DNA of 64,000 nt, taken from assembly GCF_916700565.1 (NCBI RefSeq), contig NZ_CAKAKO010000001.1, positions 248,001 to 312,000 on the forward strand. Direction: 5' to 3'. The notes under the pieces are model-generated. The model worked only from the letters and a program-made list of their open reading frames with translations. It ran no database searches and was not told where the DNA came from. A program made the translations under genes and the position numbers. Within the stretch, counting starts at the first letter, position 1. Each line of letters begins with the position of its first letter. Shown here in pieces: positions 17,828 to 28,763 of the stretch. The stretch is from Xenophilus sp. Marseille-Q4582 (GTDB lineage: Bacteria; Pseudomonadota; Gammaproteobacteria; Burkholderiales; Burkholderiaceae_C).

Positions 17828-19696
17828 ATGGAAAGAGCGGATTTTGTACATCTGGTGCGCCTGAGCGAGCAGGCCAGTGCGCGGGATGGCGCGGCCTACC
17901 GCCGCGGCGTGGCGGCCTTTGCGGCGCTGGGCTACCTGTGGGTGCTGGGCTGCCTGGCGCTGGCGCTGGCGGCCCTGGGCTGGGTGTTCGGCGCCTGGAG
18001 CAGCGAGCCGGTGCGCTGGGGCGGCGCACGACTCATGGCCTTGCTCTCGGCGCTCGGCCTGCTGTGGACCACACTGCATGCGCTGTGGCTGCGGGCCGAA
18101 GCACCCGAGGGCGTGGAACTGCAGCGCGAGGACGCGCCCGCGCTTTTCGAGGCGCTGGAGCGCATCCGCCGCAAGGTCCAGGGACCGCCGATCCACCATG
18201 TCTACCTCGACGATGCCTTCAATGCCAGCATCCGCCAGTGGCCACGCTTCGGCCTGCTGGGCGGCGCCGTGAACACGCTGACCGTCGGCCTGCCCTTGCT
18301 GATGGCGCTGGAGCGGCGGCGCTTGCTGTCGGTGCTGGCGCATGAATACGGCCACCTGCGCGGCAATCACGGCCGGCTCAGCGCCTGGATCTATCGCACC
18401 CGCCTGGCCTGGCTGCGCATGGATGCGCGCCTGCAGCAGCACGACGGCCCGATGGCGCAGCTGTCGCAGGCCTTCCTGCGCTGGTACTTCCCGCGCTTTG
18501 CCGCCCGCACCTTCGCGCTGGCGCGCCAGGACGAGTACGAGGCCGATCGCCTGTCGGCCCGGCTGCTGGGGCCGCGCGTGGCCGCCTCCGCGCTCAGCGA
18601 GATCGCCGTCAAGGCGCAATGGCTGGACGAGCAGCTGATGCCCGCCCACTGGGCCCAGGCGGCGGTGCAGGCCGAGCCGGCCGGACCGTTCGCGCGCCTG
18701 CAGCAGCAGCTGTGCAGCGCGCCGCCGGCCGGACTGGCGCGCCGTGCGCTGCGCGCCGCCCTGCGCCGCGTGAGCGACGTGAGCGACACCCATCCGGGGC
18801 TGCGCGACCGCCTCGACGCCTGGGGTGAAAAGCCGCGCCTGCCGCGCTGGTCCGAAACGGGGTCGCTCGACCTGCTGGCCGTGCCGGCGCGCTGGGTGGC
18901 GCATTTCGACGCCCGATGGTGCCGTGCCCACGGCCCCGACTGGCGCCACCACCACGCCTGGCTGGAGCGCCTGCGCGAGCGGGCGGCGCTGCTGGCGGCG
19001 CGCGCCGACCGGCTGTCGGCCGACGAGTGGGTCGAATGGGCCAACCTGGAGCGCCGGCGCGACGCGCAGGCCGACGTGCGGTCGCGCTACGAACACGCCT
19101 TGCGCCTGAATCCCGCCCATCCGGGCGCCTTGCGCGGCCTGGTGCAGGCCCTGCCAGCCGCCGACCGCGCGGCCCGGCTGGCGCTGCTGGAGCGGCTGCA
19201 CGACACGGGCGCCGCGCAGCACGCGTGGGCGGCGCGCGAAGCCGTGGCGCTGCTGGAAGACAGCGACGGGGGCGAGCATGACGCACCCGCGCTGCAGCGC
19301 TGGCGCGAACGCCTGCGCACCGCCGGCGAGACCGAGCGCCTCGCCTGGCAAGAGCTGGCCGAGCCGCCCTATTTGGAGCGCACCGGCCTGCATGCGCTGG
19401 ACGAATTCGCACTCGGCGAACTGCGCATCGCGCTGGGCCGCTGCCAGCCCGTGGAGCGGGCCTGGCTGCTCAAGCGAGAGCTGCGCGCCATGCCCTGGCG
19501 CGCCGCGCACCTCCTCATCCTGGACCTGCCGGCGCTTGGCGACGACGACGCCTACGAACTGTGCCGGATGCTGGAGCGCCAGCTCGACGTCCCCGGCGCG
19601 CTGCTCGTGATCTGCCTGGGCGAGGACCTGCCGCTGGAAGACGTGGCGCGCCACGCCCGCACGCCGATCTGGCAGCGCGCACGGGCGCTCGGCTAG
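17828..19696 (+). CDS. M48-family membrane metalloprotease with long C-terminal extension
   Basis: 622 residues. Two N-terminal membrane segments (about 30-55 and 68-88) precede an M48-type peptidase core. The zinc site HEYGH is at 172-176, with the third ligand probably in QDEYEAD (236-239). A second hydrophobic patch is absent. After about residue 330 comes a largely helical region with TPR-like stretches (RYEHALRLNPAHPGALRGLVQAL), unusual in length compared with the approximately 290 residues of HtpX. Function is likely membrane or envelope proteostasis, by family inference. ATG at 17828. It ends 39 bases before the rRNA methyltransferase gene. Confidence 0.83.
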   Translation: MERADFVHLVRLSEQASARDGAAYRRGVAAFAALGYLWVLGCLALALAALGWVFGAWSSEPVRWGGARLMALLSALGLLWTTLHALWLRAEAPEGVELQREDAPALFEALERIRRKVQGPPIHHVYLDDAFNASIRQWPRFGLLGGAVNTLTVGLPLLMALERRRLLSVLAHEYGHLRGNHGRLSAWIYRTRLAWLRMDARLQQHDGPMAQLSQAFLRWYFPRFAARTFALARQDEYEADRLSARLLGPRVAASALSEIAVKAQWLDEQLMPAHWAQAAVQAEPAGPFARLQQQLCSAPPAGLARRALRAALRRVSDVSDTHPGLRDRLDAWGEKPRLPRWSETGSLDLLAVPARWVAHFDARWCRAHGPDWRHHHAWLERLRERAALLAARADRLSADEWVEWANLERRRDAQADVRSRYEHALRLNPAHPGALRGLVQALPAADRAARLALLERLHDTGAAQHAWAAREAVALLEDSDGGEHDAPALQRWRERLRTAGETERLAWQELAEPPYLERTGLHALDEFALGELRIALGRCQPVERAWLLKRELRAMPWRAAHLLILDLPALGDDDAYELCRMLERQLDVPGALLVICLGEDLPLEDVARHARTPIWQRARALG

Positions 19697-19735
19697 CCTG
19701 CGGGGCGCTCGCAGGTGCGATGGGACAATCGCCCC

Positions 19736-21007
19736 ATGCACCCCAAAGCCCTGCTCGACACCTGCGCTGCCCTCGTGGCCCGGGTGCTCCAGTTCGACCA
19801 TCCCGCCGACGCCATCGTCTCCCGCTTCTTCCGCGACAACCGCCAGCTGGGCCCGCGCGAGCGCGCCACCCTGGCCGAAACCGCCTATGCCGTGCTGCGC
19901 CGCAAGCTGCTGTACGAACACCTGGCCCGTTCGGGCAGCGGCCCGCGCGAACGGCGCCTGGCCATCCTGGGCTTTCATGGCCCGCGCGACTTCCTCAAGA
20001 GCGCCCTGAGCGAGCAGGAGTCGCGCTGGGTCGACGCCTGCGACGCCGTGCGGCCCACCGAACTGCTGGCGCCGCACCGCCACAACCTGCCCGAATGGCT
20101 GGCCGCGCCCCTGCAGCAGCAGCTGGGCGCGGACTTCGACGCGCTGGCCGAATCCCTGCTGCAGCCCGCGCCGCTGGACCTGCGCGTGAACACCCTCGCG
20201 GCCAAGCGCGACGAGGTGCGCGCGGGTCTCAAGAAGGCCGGTGTCGCGACCCGGCCCACGCCCTATTCGCCGTGGGGCCTGCGCGCCGAAGGCAAGCCGC
20301 CCGTCCACCGGCTGGACCTGTTCACCGGCGGCGCCATCGAGGTGCAGGACGAGGGCTCGCAGCTGCTGGCCCTGCTGCTGGACGCCAAGCGCGGCGAGAT
20401 GGTGGTGGACTTCTGTGCCGGCGCCGGCGGCAAGACGCTGGCGCTCGGCGCGGCCATGCGCAACACGGGCCGGCTGTACGCCTTCGATGTTTCCGCGCAC
20501 CGGCTCGACGCGCTCAAGCCGCGCCTGGCGCGCAGCGGGCTGTCGAACGTGCACCCGGCGGCCATCGCGCACGAGCGCGACGAGCGTGTGAAACGCCTGG
20601 CCGGCAAGATCGACCGCGTGCTGGTCGACGCGCCCTGCTCGGGCTTGGGCACGCTGCGCCGCAACCCCGATCTCAAATGGCGCCAGACGCCCGAGGCGGT
20701 GCGGGAACTGGTGGCCAAGCAGGGGGCGATCCTGCAGAGCGCGGCGCGGCTGGTGAAGCCGGGCGGGCGCCTCGTCTACGCCACCTGCAGCGTGCTGCCG
20801 GAAGAAAACGAGGCCATCGCCGAAGCCTTCGGCGCGGCGCATGCCGATTTCGTGCTGCAACCCGCGGCCGGGCTGCTCGAAGGCCTGAAGGTCGACGGCG
20901 CCGCGGGCTTGTGCGCGGGCGGTGAGGACGGGCACCGCTACCTGCGCCTGTGGCCCCACCGCCATGGCACGGACGGCTTCTTCGCCGCGGTGTGGAACCG
21001 ACGCTAG
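19736..21007 (+). CDS. RsmB/NOP-family RNA 5-methylcytosine methyltransferase
   Basis: 423 residues. The Rossmann methyltransferase domain has VVDFCAGAGGKTLALGAAM (SAM site), VLVDAPCSGLGTLRRNPDL with the PC cysteine, and RLVYATCSVLPEENE with the catalytic TC cysteine. These are the paired cysteines of m5C methyltransferases. The N-terminal region is shorter than in E. coli RsmB and lacks a clear NusB-like domain; it resembles the RsmB-like proteins typical of Burkholderiales. The target, 16S rRNA C967 or another site, is not certain. Start ATG at 19736. Confidence 0.88.
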   Translation: MHPKALLDTCAALVARVLQFDHPADAIVSRFFRDNRQLGPRERATLAETAYAVLRRKLLYEHLARSGSGPRERRLAILGFHGPRDFLKSALSEQESRWVDACDAVRPTELLAPHRHNLPEWLAAPLQQQLGADFDALAESLLQPAPLDLRVNTLAAKRDEVRAGLKKAGVATRPTPYSPWGLRAEGKPPVHRLDLFTGGAIEVQDEGSQLLALLLDAKRGEMVVDFCAGAGGKTLALGAAMRNTGRLYAFDVSAHRLDALKPRLARSGLSNVHPAAIAHERDERVKRLAGKIDRVLVDAPCSGLGTLRRNPDLKWRQTPEAVRELVAKQGAILQSAARLVKPGGRLVYATCSVLPEENEAIAEAFGAAHADFVLQPAAGLLEGLKVDGAAGLCAGGEDGHRYLRLWPHRHGTDGFFAAVWNRR

Positions 21008-21139
21008 CCGCAGGTCTCCAAGAAAGGCAAAAGCCCTTCGCAGGGTTGTCCCGGCTGCCTGAAAAATGGGCAGCGCCCTTAGAATTGTGGGAACTGTCTG
21101 ACAGACCGCCGGCAGCGTCCGGCGCCGGAGTAAATCACC

Positions 21140-22354
21140 TTGATCCTTGCTGATTCCGCCGTTCTGAGCGCGGCCCTCGACTGGCTTGGCCACGGCCTGT
21201 GGAACCTCACGTGGTGGCAGATCGTGCTGTACACGCTGGCCACCACGCACGTCACCATCCTGGCCGTGACGATCTTCCTGCATCGCACACAGGCGCACCG
21301 GTCCATGGATCTCGGGCCCGTGCCTTCGCACTTCTTCCGCTTCTGGCTGTGGATCGGCACCGGCATGGTGACCAAGGAATGGGTCGCCATCCACCGCAAG
21401 CACCACGCCAAGTGCGAGACCGAGGACGATCCGCACAGCCCGCAGACGCGCGGCATCGACACCGTGATGTGGCGCGGCGCCGAGCTCTACCGCGCGGAGG
21501 CGAAGAACGCCGAGACGCTGAAGAAATTCGGCCACGGCACGCCCGACGACTGGATGGAGCGCAACGTCTACAGCCGCTTCGGCTGGCAGGGCGTGGGCCT
21601 GATGCTGATCCTCAACCTGGCGCTGTTCGGCGTCCTGGGGCTGACGGTGTGGGCCGTGCAGATGCTGTGGATTCCCTTCTGGGCCGCGGGCGTGGTCAAC
21701 GGCCTGGGCCATTTCTGGGGCTACCGCAACTTCGAGGCGCAGGACGCCAGCACCAACCTCTCGCCCTGGGGCGTGATCATCGGCGGCGAGGAACTGCACA
21801 ACAACCACCACACCTACCCGACTTCGGCCAAGTTCTCGGTCAAGAAGTACGAGTTCGACATTGCCTGGGGCTGGATCCGCGCCTTCGAGATGATCGGCTG
21901 GGCCAAGGTCAAGAAGGTGGCCCCGCGCCTGCAGATGGGCGCGGTGCGCCCGGTGGCCGACGAAAAGACGCTGGAAGCGGTGATCGCCAACCGCTACGAA
22001 GTCATGGCGGGCTACGCGCGCGAGATGCGCCGTGCCTGCAAGGACGAGATCGCGCTGCTGAAGGCCCGGGGCGGGGACCTGTCGGTGCTGCAGGCCGCCA
22101 AGCGCTGGCTGCACCGGGACGACGACAAGGTGCCGGTCGCCGCCCGCACCCACCTGGTGCAGGCCCGCGCCGCGCATCCGGTGCTCGACAAGATGGTGGT
22201 GATGCGCGAGGAACTGCGCCAGATGTGGCTCAACACCTCGCATTCCCGCGAGCAGCTGGCGGCCGACCTGGCGGCCTGGTGCCACCGCGCCGAAGCGAGC
22301 GGCATCGCCGCGCTGCGCGACTTCTCGATCCGGCTGCGCGCGGCGCACGTCTGA
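21140..22354 (+). CDS. Membrane fatty acid (acyl-CoA/acyl-lipid) desaturase
   Basis: 404-residue di-iron membrane desaturase. The three histidine boxes are complete: HRTQAH (48-53), HRKHH (85-89) and HNNHH (220-224), with hydrophobic segments between. The last 130 residues form a soluble helical extension beyond the usual stearoyl-CoA desaturase core. The start is TTG at 21140, nine bases after GGAG; no ATG gives the conserved N-terminus. A TAGAAT hexamer at 21080-21085 may be part of its promoter, but I could not find a convincing -35. A terminator follows. It would raise membrane unsaturation. Confidence 0.88.
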   Translation: MILADSAVLSAALDWLGHGLWNLTWWQIVLYTLATTHVTILAVTIFLHRTQAHRSMDLGPVPSHFFRFWLWIGTGMVTKEWVAIHRKHHAKCETEDDPHSPQTRGIDTVMWRGAELYRAEAKNAETLKKFGHGTPDDWMERNVYSRFGWQGVGLMLILNLALFGVLGLTVWAVQMLWIPFWAAGVVNGLGHFWGYRNFEAQDASTNLSPWGVIIGGEELHNNHHTYPTSAKFSVKKYEFDIAWGWIRAFEMIGWAKVKKVAPRLQMGAVRPVADEKTLEAVIANRYEVMAGYAREMRRACKDEIALLKARGGDLSVLQAAKRWLHRDDDKVPVAARTHLVQARAAHPVLDKMVVMREELRQMWLNTSHSREQLAADLAAWCHRAEASGIAALRDFSIRLRAAHV

Positions 22355-22401
22355 TCGCACCTCCGGCCCGCGGGGCTTTGGCCTGGCGGGTTGTCCTGCG
22401 G

Positions 22402-22434
22402 AAAGCCGGCACCGAAAGGGCGCCGGCTTTTTTT
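22402..22434 (+). terminator. Intrinsic terminator of the desaturase gene
   Basis: AAAGCCGGC pairs with GCCGGCTTT around an 11-base loop and runs into seven T's on the plus strand. Confidence 0.9.
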
Positions 22435-22548
22435 GTGGGCGGGCGGTGGATGCTGAATGCTGAGGCTGGAAGGCGAGCCGGCGATCCAGGGCCAGAGCGG
22501 CGCCTGGCGCTCATGGCGTGACCGCGAGGAACGGACGGCCGGGCAATG

Positions 22549-22579
22549 AAAAAACCCGCTGGATCGCAGCGGGTTTTTT
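22549..22579 (-). terminator. Bidirectional terminator behind rpmG
   Basis: AAAAAACCCGCT and its exact complement flank a seven-base loop, giving a T-run in both directions. It lies 16 bases past the rpmG stop and also backs up the desaturase terminator. Confidence 0.92.
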
Positions 22580-22594
22580 CGGTCTGAGGCTGAA

Positions 22595-22768
22595 TTACTT
22601 CAGCTTGATTTCCTTGTATTCGACGTGCTTGCGCGCCTTCGGGTCGAACTTCATGATCGACATCTTCTCGGGCATCGTCTTCTTGTTCTTGCTGGTCGTG
22701 TAGAAATGGCCGGTACCCGCGGTGGATTCCAGCTTGATCTTCTCGCGTCCGCCTTTGCTCGTAGCCAT
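22595..22768 (-). CDS. rpmG: 50S ribosomal protein L33
   Basis: 57 residues: [18 protein letters not shown], then [12 protein letters not shown], ending in the conserved [18 protein letters not shown]. The zinc-binding cysteine pairs of some L33 forms are absent, so this is the cysteine-free type. It lies 28 bases behind rpmB and is co-transcribed with it. One residue longer than the usual betaproteobacterial form because of Ser4. Confidence 0.97.
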   Translation of the reverse strand: MATSKGGREKIKLESTAGTGHFYTTSKNKKTMPEKMSIMKFDPKARKHVEYKEIKLK

Positions 22769-22796
22769 GGTGCTGCGCTCCTAGTTCTAAGGCCGA

Positions 22797-23030
22797 TCAG
22801 GCCTGGCCGCGTGCACGCATGTCGGCGAGCACGGCGTCGATGCCGTTCTTGTCGATCAGGCGCAGGGCTGCGCTGGAAACGCGCAGACGCACCCAGCGGT
22901 TCTCGCTTTCGACCCAGAAACGGCGGTGTTGCAGGTTCGGCAGGAACCGGCGCTTGGTTTTGTTGTTGGCGTGGGAGACGTTGTTCCCGACCATCGGGCC
23001 CTTGCCCGTGACTTCACATACGCGTGCCAT
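22797..23030 (-). CDS. rpmB: 50S ribosomal protein L28
   Basis: 77 residues with [23 protein letters not shown] and [18 protein letters not shown], the normal L28 sequence. First gene of the rpmB-rpmG operon. It is preceded by a leader of about 180 bases that includes a small stem-loop (23072-23090, CGCTTCGT/ACGAAGCG). Confidence 0.98.
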   Translation of the reverse strand: MARVCEVTGKGPMVGNNVSHANNKTKRRFLPNLQHRRFWVESENRWVRLRVSSAALRLIDKNGIDAVLADMRARGQA

Positions 23031-23346
23031 GAGGACACTCTTTCATGAACAGCCGGCACCGCGCGAAAGGCCGCTTCGTCGCACGAAGCGCCCTGGATTC
23101 GGGGTGGATTTCGGCTTGACCTCGCCAGATGCGGGTGGCGGTAACCCGTTCTTGCCCTGCGACGGCCCGCTCCTGCAAGAAGCGGGGCAGCGAATGCGAA
23201 TTCGGCAAAGCCGGCAATTCTAGCCCAGCCCGCGAGAAAGAGGCAAGCCGCCGGCCAGCGGGCAGGTCCGCAACCCGCGGCGGAGGACGCCGCAGGCCAG
23301 GCATGGGGCGCGCGCGCGTGCGTCCGGGCAACGGCGCGCCGGCCTC
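23031..23346. other. Spacer between rpmB and trxB: promoter and leader, no gene seen
   Basis: 316 bases without a convincing reading frame. It contains the rpmB promoter (23217-23246), the untranslated leader with a stem-loop at 23072-23090, and, towards trxB, a GC-rich tail. No clear terminator for trxB was found. Confidence 0.6.
23217..23246 (-). promoter_or_regulatory. Sigma-70 type promoter for rpmB-rpmG
   Basis: On the minus strand TTGCCT (23246-23241) is separated by 18 bases from TAGAAT (23222-23217), five of six matches to the -10 consensus and four of six to the -35. Transcription would start near 23210. Confidence 0.6.
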
Positions 23347-24426
<1,080 letters not shown>

Positions 24427-24433
24427 TTAATTC

Positions 24434-24448
24434 ATTGTTTTTCACAAT
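24434..24448. promoter_or_regulatory. Inverted repeat in the trxB / Crp-Fnr divergent promoter
   Basis: ATTGT-N5-ACAAT, a perfect dyad 25-39 bases before the regulator start, in a stretch distinctly richer in A and T than its surroundings. It could be an operator for the adjacent Crp/Fnr-type protein. It is not the E. coli CRP or FNR consensus. Confidence 0.35.
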
Positions 24449-24472
24449 TCGGCCAGCGACGAGGATTCGTGC

Positions 24473-25147
24473 ATGTCAATGTTGTCCAATCTTGAACTGC
24501 TGCGTCGGGTGCCCCTGTTCTCGGCGCTCACGCCTTCCCAATCGGCCAGCATTGCAGACGCCATTATCAAGAAGCGCTTCAAGCGGGCCGAAATCGTGGT
24601 GGAGCAGGGCAAGAAGTCGGACGCGCTCTACATCATCCTGACCGGGCGCGCGCGGGTGATGAGTGCCGACAGCCGCGGCCGCGAAGTGATCCTGGCCACG
24701 CTGCAGCCGGGCGACTACATCGGCGAGATGAGCCTGATCGACGACGAGCCGCATTCCGCGACGGTGCGCACCGAGATCCAGACCGACGTGCTGATGCTGG
24801 GCCGGGAGGCCTTCTCGCGCTGCCTGCCCGAGAACTCCTCGATGGCCTACAACATCATGCGCGGCCTGGTGCAGCGCCTGCGCCACGCCGACCGCAAGAT
24901 CGAATCGCTGGCCCTGATGGACGTCTACGGCCGCGTCGCCCGCTCGCTGCTGGAGTTCGCCGTGAACGACGGCGCCGGCAACCTCAAGGTGCGCGAGAAG
25001 ATCTCGCGCCAGGACCTGGCCAAGATGGTCGGCGCCTCGCGCGAGATGGTCAGCCGCGTGATGAAGGACCTGGAAGAGCGCGGTTTCGTCCAGACGCTGG
25101 ACGACGGCTCGATGATCATCAAGGAACGCCTGATGAGCATGGCCTGA
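24473..25147 (+). CDS. Crp/Fnr family transcriptional regulator
   Basis: 224 residues. The N-terminal cyclic-nucleotide-binding-like beta roll has GYxIGEMSL-type sequence (LQPGDYIGEMSLIDDEPHSATV). A long dimer helix follows, then the winged helix-turn-helix ISRQDLAKMVGASREMVSRVMKDLEERGFV. The phosphate-binding pocket is partly kept (IGEMSLIDDEPHSATVR), so a nucleotide ligand is possible. No N-terminal cysteine cluster exists, so it is not an FNR-type iron-sulfur sensor. It lies between trxB and ftsK, a placement common in Comamonadaceae. Target genes unknown. Confidence 0.88.
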   Translation: MSMLSNLELLRRVPLFSALTPSQSASIADAIIKKRFKRAEIVVEQGKKSDALYIILTGRARVMSADSRGREVILATLQPGDYIGEMSLIDDEPHSATVRTEIQTDVLMLGREAFSRCLPENSSMAYNIMRGLVQRLRHADRKIESLALMDVYGRVARSLLEFAVNDGAGNLKVREKISRQDLAKMVGASREMVSRVMKDLEERGFVQTLDDGSMIIKERLMSMA

Positions 25148-25207
25148 GGCCGCGCACGCGCCTGCTTGCCTTTTCCTTTTTTCTGCCAACGGTGCACGTG
25201 GGTGTGG

Positions 25208-25241
25208 GCCGGTCCGTGTTGCAAGAGGCGCCCGGACCGGC
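25208..25241 (+). terminator. Stem-loop between the Crp/Fnr gene and ftsK
   Basis: GCCGGTCCG and CGGACCGGC pair perfectly around a 16-base loop and are followed by TTTCTC. The T-tract is short, so it is a weak terminator or attenuator. Confidence 0.45.
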
Positions 25242-25299
25242 TTTCTCGTTGTAGGCTCGGGGATTGCACGCGCGGCCGGCCGCGCTGCCCTGGATAGTC

Positions 25300-27747
25300 A
25301 TGACTTACTCTTTGCACACCCTCCATTCCGCCGATGCCGCGCCGCCCGCGCGTCAGCGCGCCTTGCGTTTCGCGCATGAGATCTCGCTGATCGTCGGTTT
25401 CATGGCCCTGCTGTTCTGGCTGCTGGCCATGCTGAGCTACACGCCTTCCGATGCGGCCTGGTCCACCTCGGGCACCGGCGGCGCCGTGAAGAACTGGGCC
25501 GGCCGCCTGGGGGCGTGGATCGCCGACGCGAGCTATTACCTCGCGGGCTACTCGGTCTGGTGGTGCCTGGGGGCGAGCCTGCGCGCGTGGCTGTCGTCGC
25601 TGGCGCGCTGGCTGCGCGGCGGAGAAGCCCTGGGTGCGGGCGGGGCGCCCGCCGCCGAACCGGCGCCGCGCGGCCGTTTCAACCGCAGCCGCCTGGCCTT
25701 CTGGGCCGGCCTGCTGCTGCTGCTGGCCGCCAGCGCGGTGCTGGAATGGTCGCGCCTGTACCGGCTCGAGTTCCGCCTGCCGGGCCATGGCGGCGGCGTG
25801 CTGGGCTATTTCGTCGGCCCGCTGGGCGTGAAATGGCTGGGCTTCACGGGCTCGGCGCTGGTCGCCATCGCGGCGGGCGTGGTCGGCTCGGCGCTGGTCT
25901 TCCGCTTCTCGTGGAGCCAGGTGGCCGAGCGCATCGGCGAGCGGCTGTATGGGCTGTTCGAGATGCGGCGCGAGAAGCGCGAGCGCGCGCAGGACATCGC
26001 GATGGGCAAGCAGGCGCGGCGCGAACGCGAGGAGGAGTCGGCGCTGGAGCGCGACTTCTCCGACCTGGACGAAGGCGCTCCCGCCGCGCCGCCGCCGGCC
26101 GATCCGCGCCAGCCCAGCCTGGAGCCCGAACTGCTGCCGCGCCCGGTGGCCAGGAAGCGCGAGAAGGCGCCGCCGGTGCAGATCGAGCCCGCCCTCACCG
26201 AAGTGCCGCGCAGCGACCGCGTGGTGAAGGAGCGCCAGAAGCCGCTGTTCAAGGAACTGCCCGACAGCAGGCTGCCGCAGGTCGACCTGCTCGATGCCGC
26301 GCCGGGCCGCCAGGAGACCGTCTCGCCCGAGACGCTGGAGATGACCTCGCGCCTGATCGAGAAGAAGCTCAAGGACTTCGGCGTGGAAGTGCGCGTGGTG
26401 CTGGCCTCGCCCGGCCCGGTCATCACGCGCTACGAGATCGAGCCGGCCACCGGCGTGAAGGGCTCGCAGATCGTCAACCTGGCCAAGGACCTGGCACGCT
26501 CGCTCTCGCTGGTGTCCATCCGTGTGATCGAGACCATCCCCGGCAAGAACTACATGGCGCTGGAACTGCCCAACGCCAAGCGCCAGACCATCAAGCTCAG
26601 CGAGATCCTGGGCTCGCAGGTCTACCACGAGGCCAAGTCCATGCTCACCATGGGCCTGGGCAAGGACATCGTGGGCAACCCGGTGGTGGCCGACCTGGCC
26701 AAGATGCCGCACGTGCTGGTGGCGGGTACCACGGGCTCGGGCAAGTCGGTGGGGATCAACGCCATGATCCTTTCGCTGCTCTACAAGGCCGAGGCGAGCG
26801 ACGTGCGCCTCTTGATGATCGACCCCAAGATGCTGGAGATGTCGGTCTACGAAGGCATCCCGCACCTGCTGGCGCCGGTGGTCACCGACATGAAGCAGGC
26901 CGCCCACGGCCTGAACTGGTGCGTGGCCGAGATGGAGCGCCGCTACAAGCTGATGAGCAAGCTGGGCGTGCGCAACCTGGCCGGCTACAACACCAAGATC
27001 GACGAGGCCAAGGCGCGCGAGGAGTTCATCTACAACCCCTTCAGCCTCACGCCCGACGACCCCGAGCCGCTCAAGCGCGAGCCGCACATCGTCGTCGTCA
27101 TCGACGAACTGGCCGACCTGATGATGGTGGTCGGCAAGAAGATCGAGGAACTGATCGCGCGCCTGGCGCAGAAGGCGCGCGCCGCCGGCATCCACCTCAT
27201 CCTCGCGACGCAGCGCCCGAGCGTGGACGTGATCACCGGCCTCATCAAGGCCAACATCCCGACCCGCATCGCCTTCCAGGTCAGCAGCAAGATCGACAGC
27301 CGCACCATCCTCGACCAGATGGGCGCCGAGGCGCTGCTGGGCATGGGCGACATGCTCTACATGGCCAGCGGCACCGGCCTGCCCGTGCGTGTGCACGGTG
27401 CCTTCGTCTCCGATGACGAGGTGCACCGCGTGGTCGCCTACCTCAAGAGCCAGGGCGAGCCCGACTATATCGAGGGCGTGCTCGAAGGCGGCACGGTGGA
27501 TGGAGAGGGCGGCGACATCTTCGGCGGCGCCGGCGAGGGCGGCGGCGAGAAGGACCCGATGTACGACATGGCCGTGGAGGTGGTGCTCAAGAACCGCAAG
27601 GCCAGCATCTCGCTGGTGCAGCGCCATCTGAAGATCGGCTACAACCGCGCCGCGCGCTTGGTCGAGGACATGGAGAACGCCGGCCTGGTCAGCGCCATGA
27701 CGGCCGACGGCAAGCGCGACATCCTCGTGCCGGCGCGTGCCGAGTAG
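25300..27747 (+). CDS. ftsK: DNA translocase FtsK
   Basis: 815-residue septal DNA pump that clears the chromosome dimer region and activates XerCD. N-terminal hydrophobic segments (about 30-50, 75-100, 130-150, 170-200) form the membrane anchor. A rather short Pro/Glu/Arg-rich linker follows, and the RecA-like motor has Walker [15 protein letters not shown] (about 475-488), [18 protein letters not shown] and [14 protein letters not shown]. The C-terminal gamma winged helix ([22 protein letters not shown]) is complete. ATG at 25300; the upstream in-frame codons have no family match. The order ftsK-lolA-rarA is conserved widely in proteobacteria. Confidence 0.95.
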   Translation: MTYSLHTLHSADAAPPARQRALRFAHEISLIVGFMALLFWLLAMLSYTPSDAAWSTSGTGGAVKNWAGRLGAWIADASYYLAGYSVWWCLGASLRAWLSSLARWLRGGEALGAGGAPAAEPAPRGRFNRSRLAFWAGLLLLLAASAVLEWSRLYRLEFRLPGHGGGVLGYFVGPLGVKWLGFTGSALVAIAAGVVGSALVFRFSWSQVAERIGERLYGLFEMRREKRERAQDIAMGKQARREREEESALERDFSDLDEGAPAAPPPADPRQPSLEPELLPRPVARKREKAPPVQIEPALTEVPRSDRVVKERQKPLFKELPDSRLPQVDLLDAAPGRQETVSPETLEMTSRLIEKKLKDFGVEVRVVLASPGPVITRYEIEPATGVKGSQIVNLAKDLARSLSLVSIRVIETIPGKNYMALELPNAKRQTIKLSEILGSQVYHEAKSMLTMGLGKDIVGNPVVADLAKMPHVLVAGTTGSGKSVGINAMILSLLYKAEASDVRLLMIDPKMLEMSVYEGIPHLLAPVVTDMKQAAHGLNWCVAEMERRYKLMSKLGVRNLAGYNTKIDEAKAREEFIYNPFSLTPDDPEPLKREPHIVVVIDELADLMMVVGKKIEELIARLAQKARAAGIHLILATQRPSVDVITGLIKANIPTRIAFQVSSKIDSRTILDQMGAEALLGMGDMLYMASGTGLPVRVHGAFVSDDEVHRVVAYLKSQGEPDYIEGVLEGGTVDGEGGDIFGGAGEGGGEKDPMYDMAVEVVLKNRKASISLVQRHLKIGYNRAARLVEDMENAGLVSAMTADGKRDILVPARAE

Positions 27748-27962
27748 CGCATCGCGCCACGCCGCACTGCGCCGCGCGGCGCCTGTCGGACGCCACCGCA
27801 TGCCGTCGCTGCGCCGCGCCTGATGGCCTGCCGGGCACGCCGCCGTGACGATTGCTTGCCCGGCTTTGCCAACGCGATACGCCCCCGATACGCAGGGCAC
27901 GCAACCTTGCGGTGCGGCGAAAGTCGGATGGCTTCACCGCATCGCCGAAGAACAGGAGAACC

Positions 27963-28604
27963 ATGAACCGATCCTCCCGCCTGCTTGCCGCCCTGCTGCT
28001 GGGCACCGCGTCCTGGGCCGCCAGCGCCGCCGGCATGGCCAGCCTGGAAGCCTTCGTGAAGAACGCCCGATCGGGCCGCGCGGAGTTCACGCAGACCGTG
28101 ACGCCGCCCGCGCGCGAGGGCCAGCCCCCACGGGCCAAGACCTCCAGCGGCACCTTCGAATTCCAGCGTCCCGGCCGCTTCCGTTTCGACTATCGCAAGC
28201 CTTTCGCACAGACCATCGTGGCCGACGGCACGACGCTGTCGCTGTACGACGCCGACCTCAACCAGGTGACGCAGCGCGCCCAGGCGCAGGCGCTGGGCTC
28301 GACGCCGGCCGCGATCATCGCGTCGGCCGCCGACCTGAAGGCGCTGCAGGCCGACTTCACGCTCGAGGAGGAAGCCGCGCGCGACGGCCTGGAATGGGTC
28401 AAGGCCACGCCCAAGTCGCGTGACGCGCAGCTGCAGAGCGTGCAGATCGGCTTCCAGGGCGAGTCGCTGGCCGCCCTCGAGATCCTCGATGCCTTCGGCC
28501 AGCGCTCGGTGCTGCGCTTCACGAAGGTGGAGCTCAACCCCGCGCTGCCGGCGCAGACCTTCCAGTTCAAGGCGCCGGCCGGGGCCGACATCATCCGGCA
28601 GTAG
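27963..28604 (+). CDS. lolA: Outer-membrane lipoprotein carrier protein LolA
   Basis: 213 residues. A signal peptide (LLAALLLGTASWAASA) sends it to the periplasm, where LolA shuttles lipoproteins from LolCDE to LolB. The mature part begins with LEAFVKNARSGRAEFTQTV and contains GTFEFQRPGRFRFDYRKPF, the characteristic LolA hydrophobic-cup sequence. AGGAGA precedes the ATG at 27963. It lies between ftsK and rarA, as in most proteobacteria. Confidence 0.95.
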   Translation: MNRSSRLLAALLLGTASWAASAAGMASLEAFVKNARSGRAEFTQTVTPPAREGQPPRAKTSSGTFEFQRPGRFRFDYRKPFAQTIVADGTTLSLYDADLNQVTQRAQAQALGSTPAAIIASAADLKALQADFTLEEEAARDGLEWVKATPKSRDAQLQSVQIGFQGESLAALEILDAFGQRSVLRFTKVELNPALPAQTFQFKAPAGADIIRQ

Positions 28605-28763
28605 CGCAGGGGGCACGGCCCGGCGGACCTCCCGGGGCCAGTGCCGCATCGGCCGCCTTGCGCGGCCGGGCGCTGACAATGGGGGCCGCGCGCGAGGCGA
28701 CGCGGCCGTGCCTGCAGCCGGCGGCGGCCCACCCCGTCCACGCGCCCGCGCCTCCGATCCGCC

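Noticed and set aside
17504-22360. A 1618-codon open frame on the minus strand opposite the protease, methyltransferase and desaturase genes
   Set aside because: It is the low-stop antisense frame expected at about 70% G+C. Its sequence is Arg/Gln/His/Ala-rich without domains, and the plus-strand genes have clear motifs. Only its last 86 codons (DUF1653) are real.
22402-22579. Two nearby palindromes considered as a repeat or mobile-element scar
   Set aside because: Each is an ordinary stem with T-run placed at the end of a gene, so they are the terminators of the desaturase and rpmB-rpmG units.
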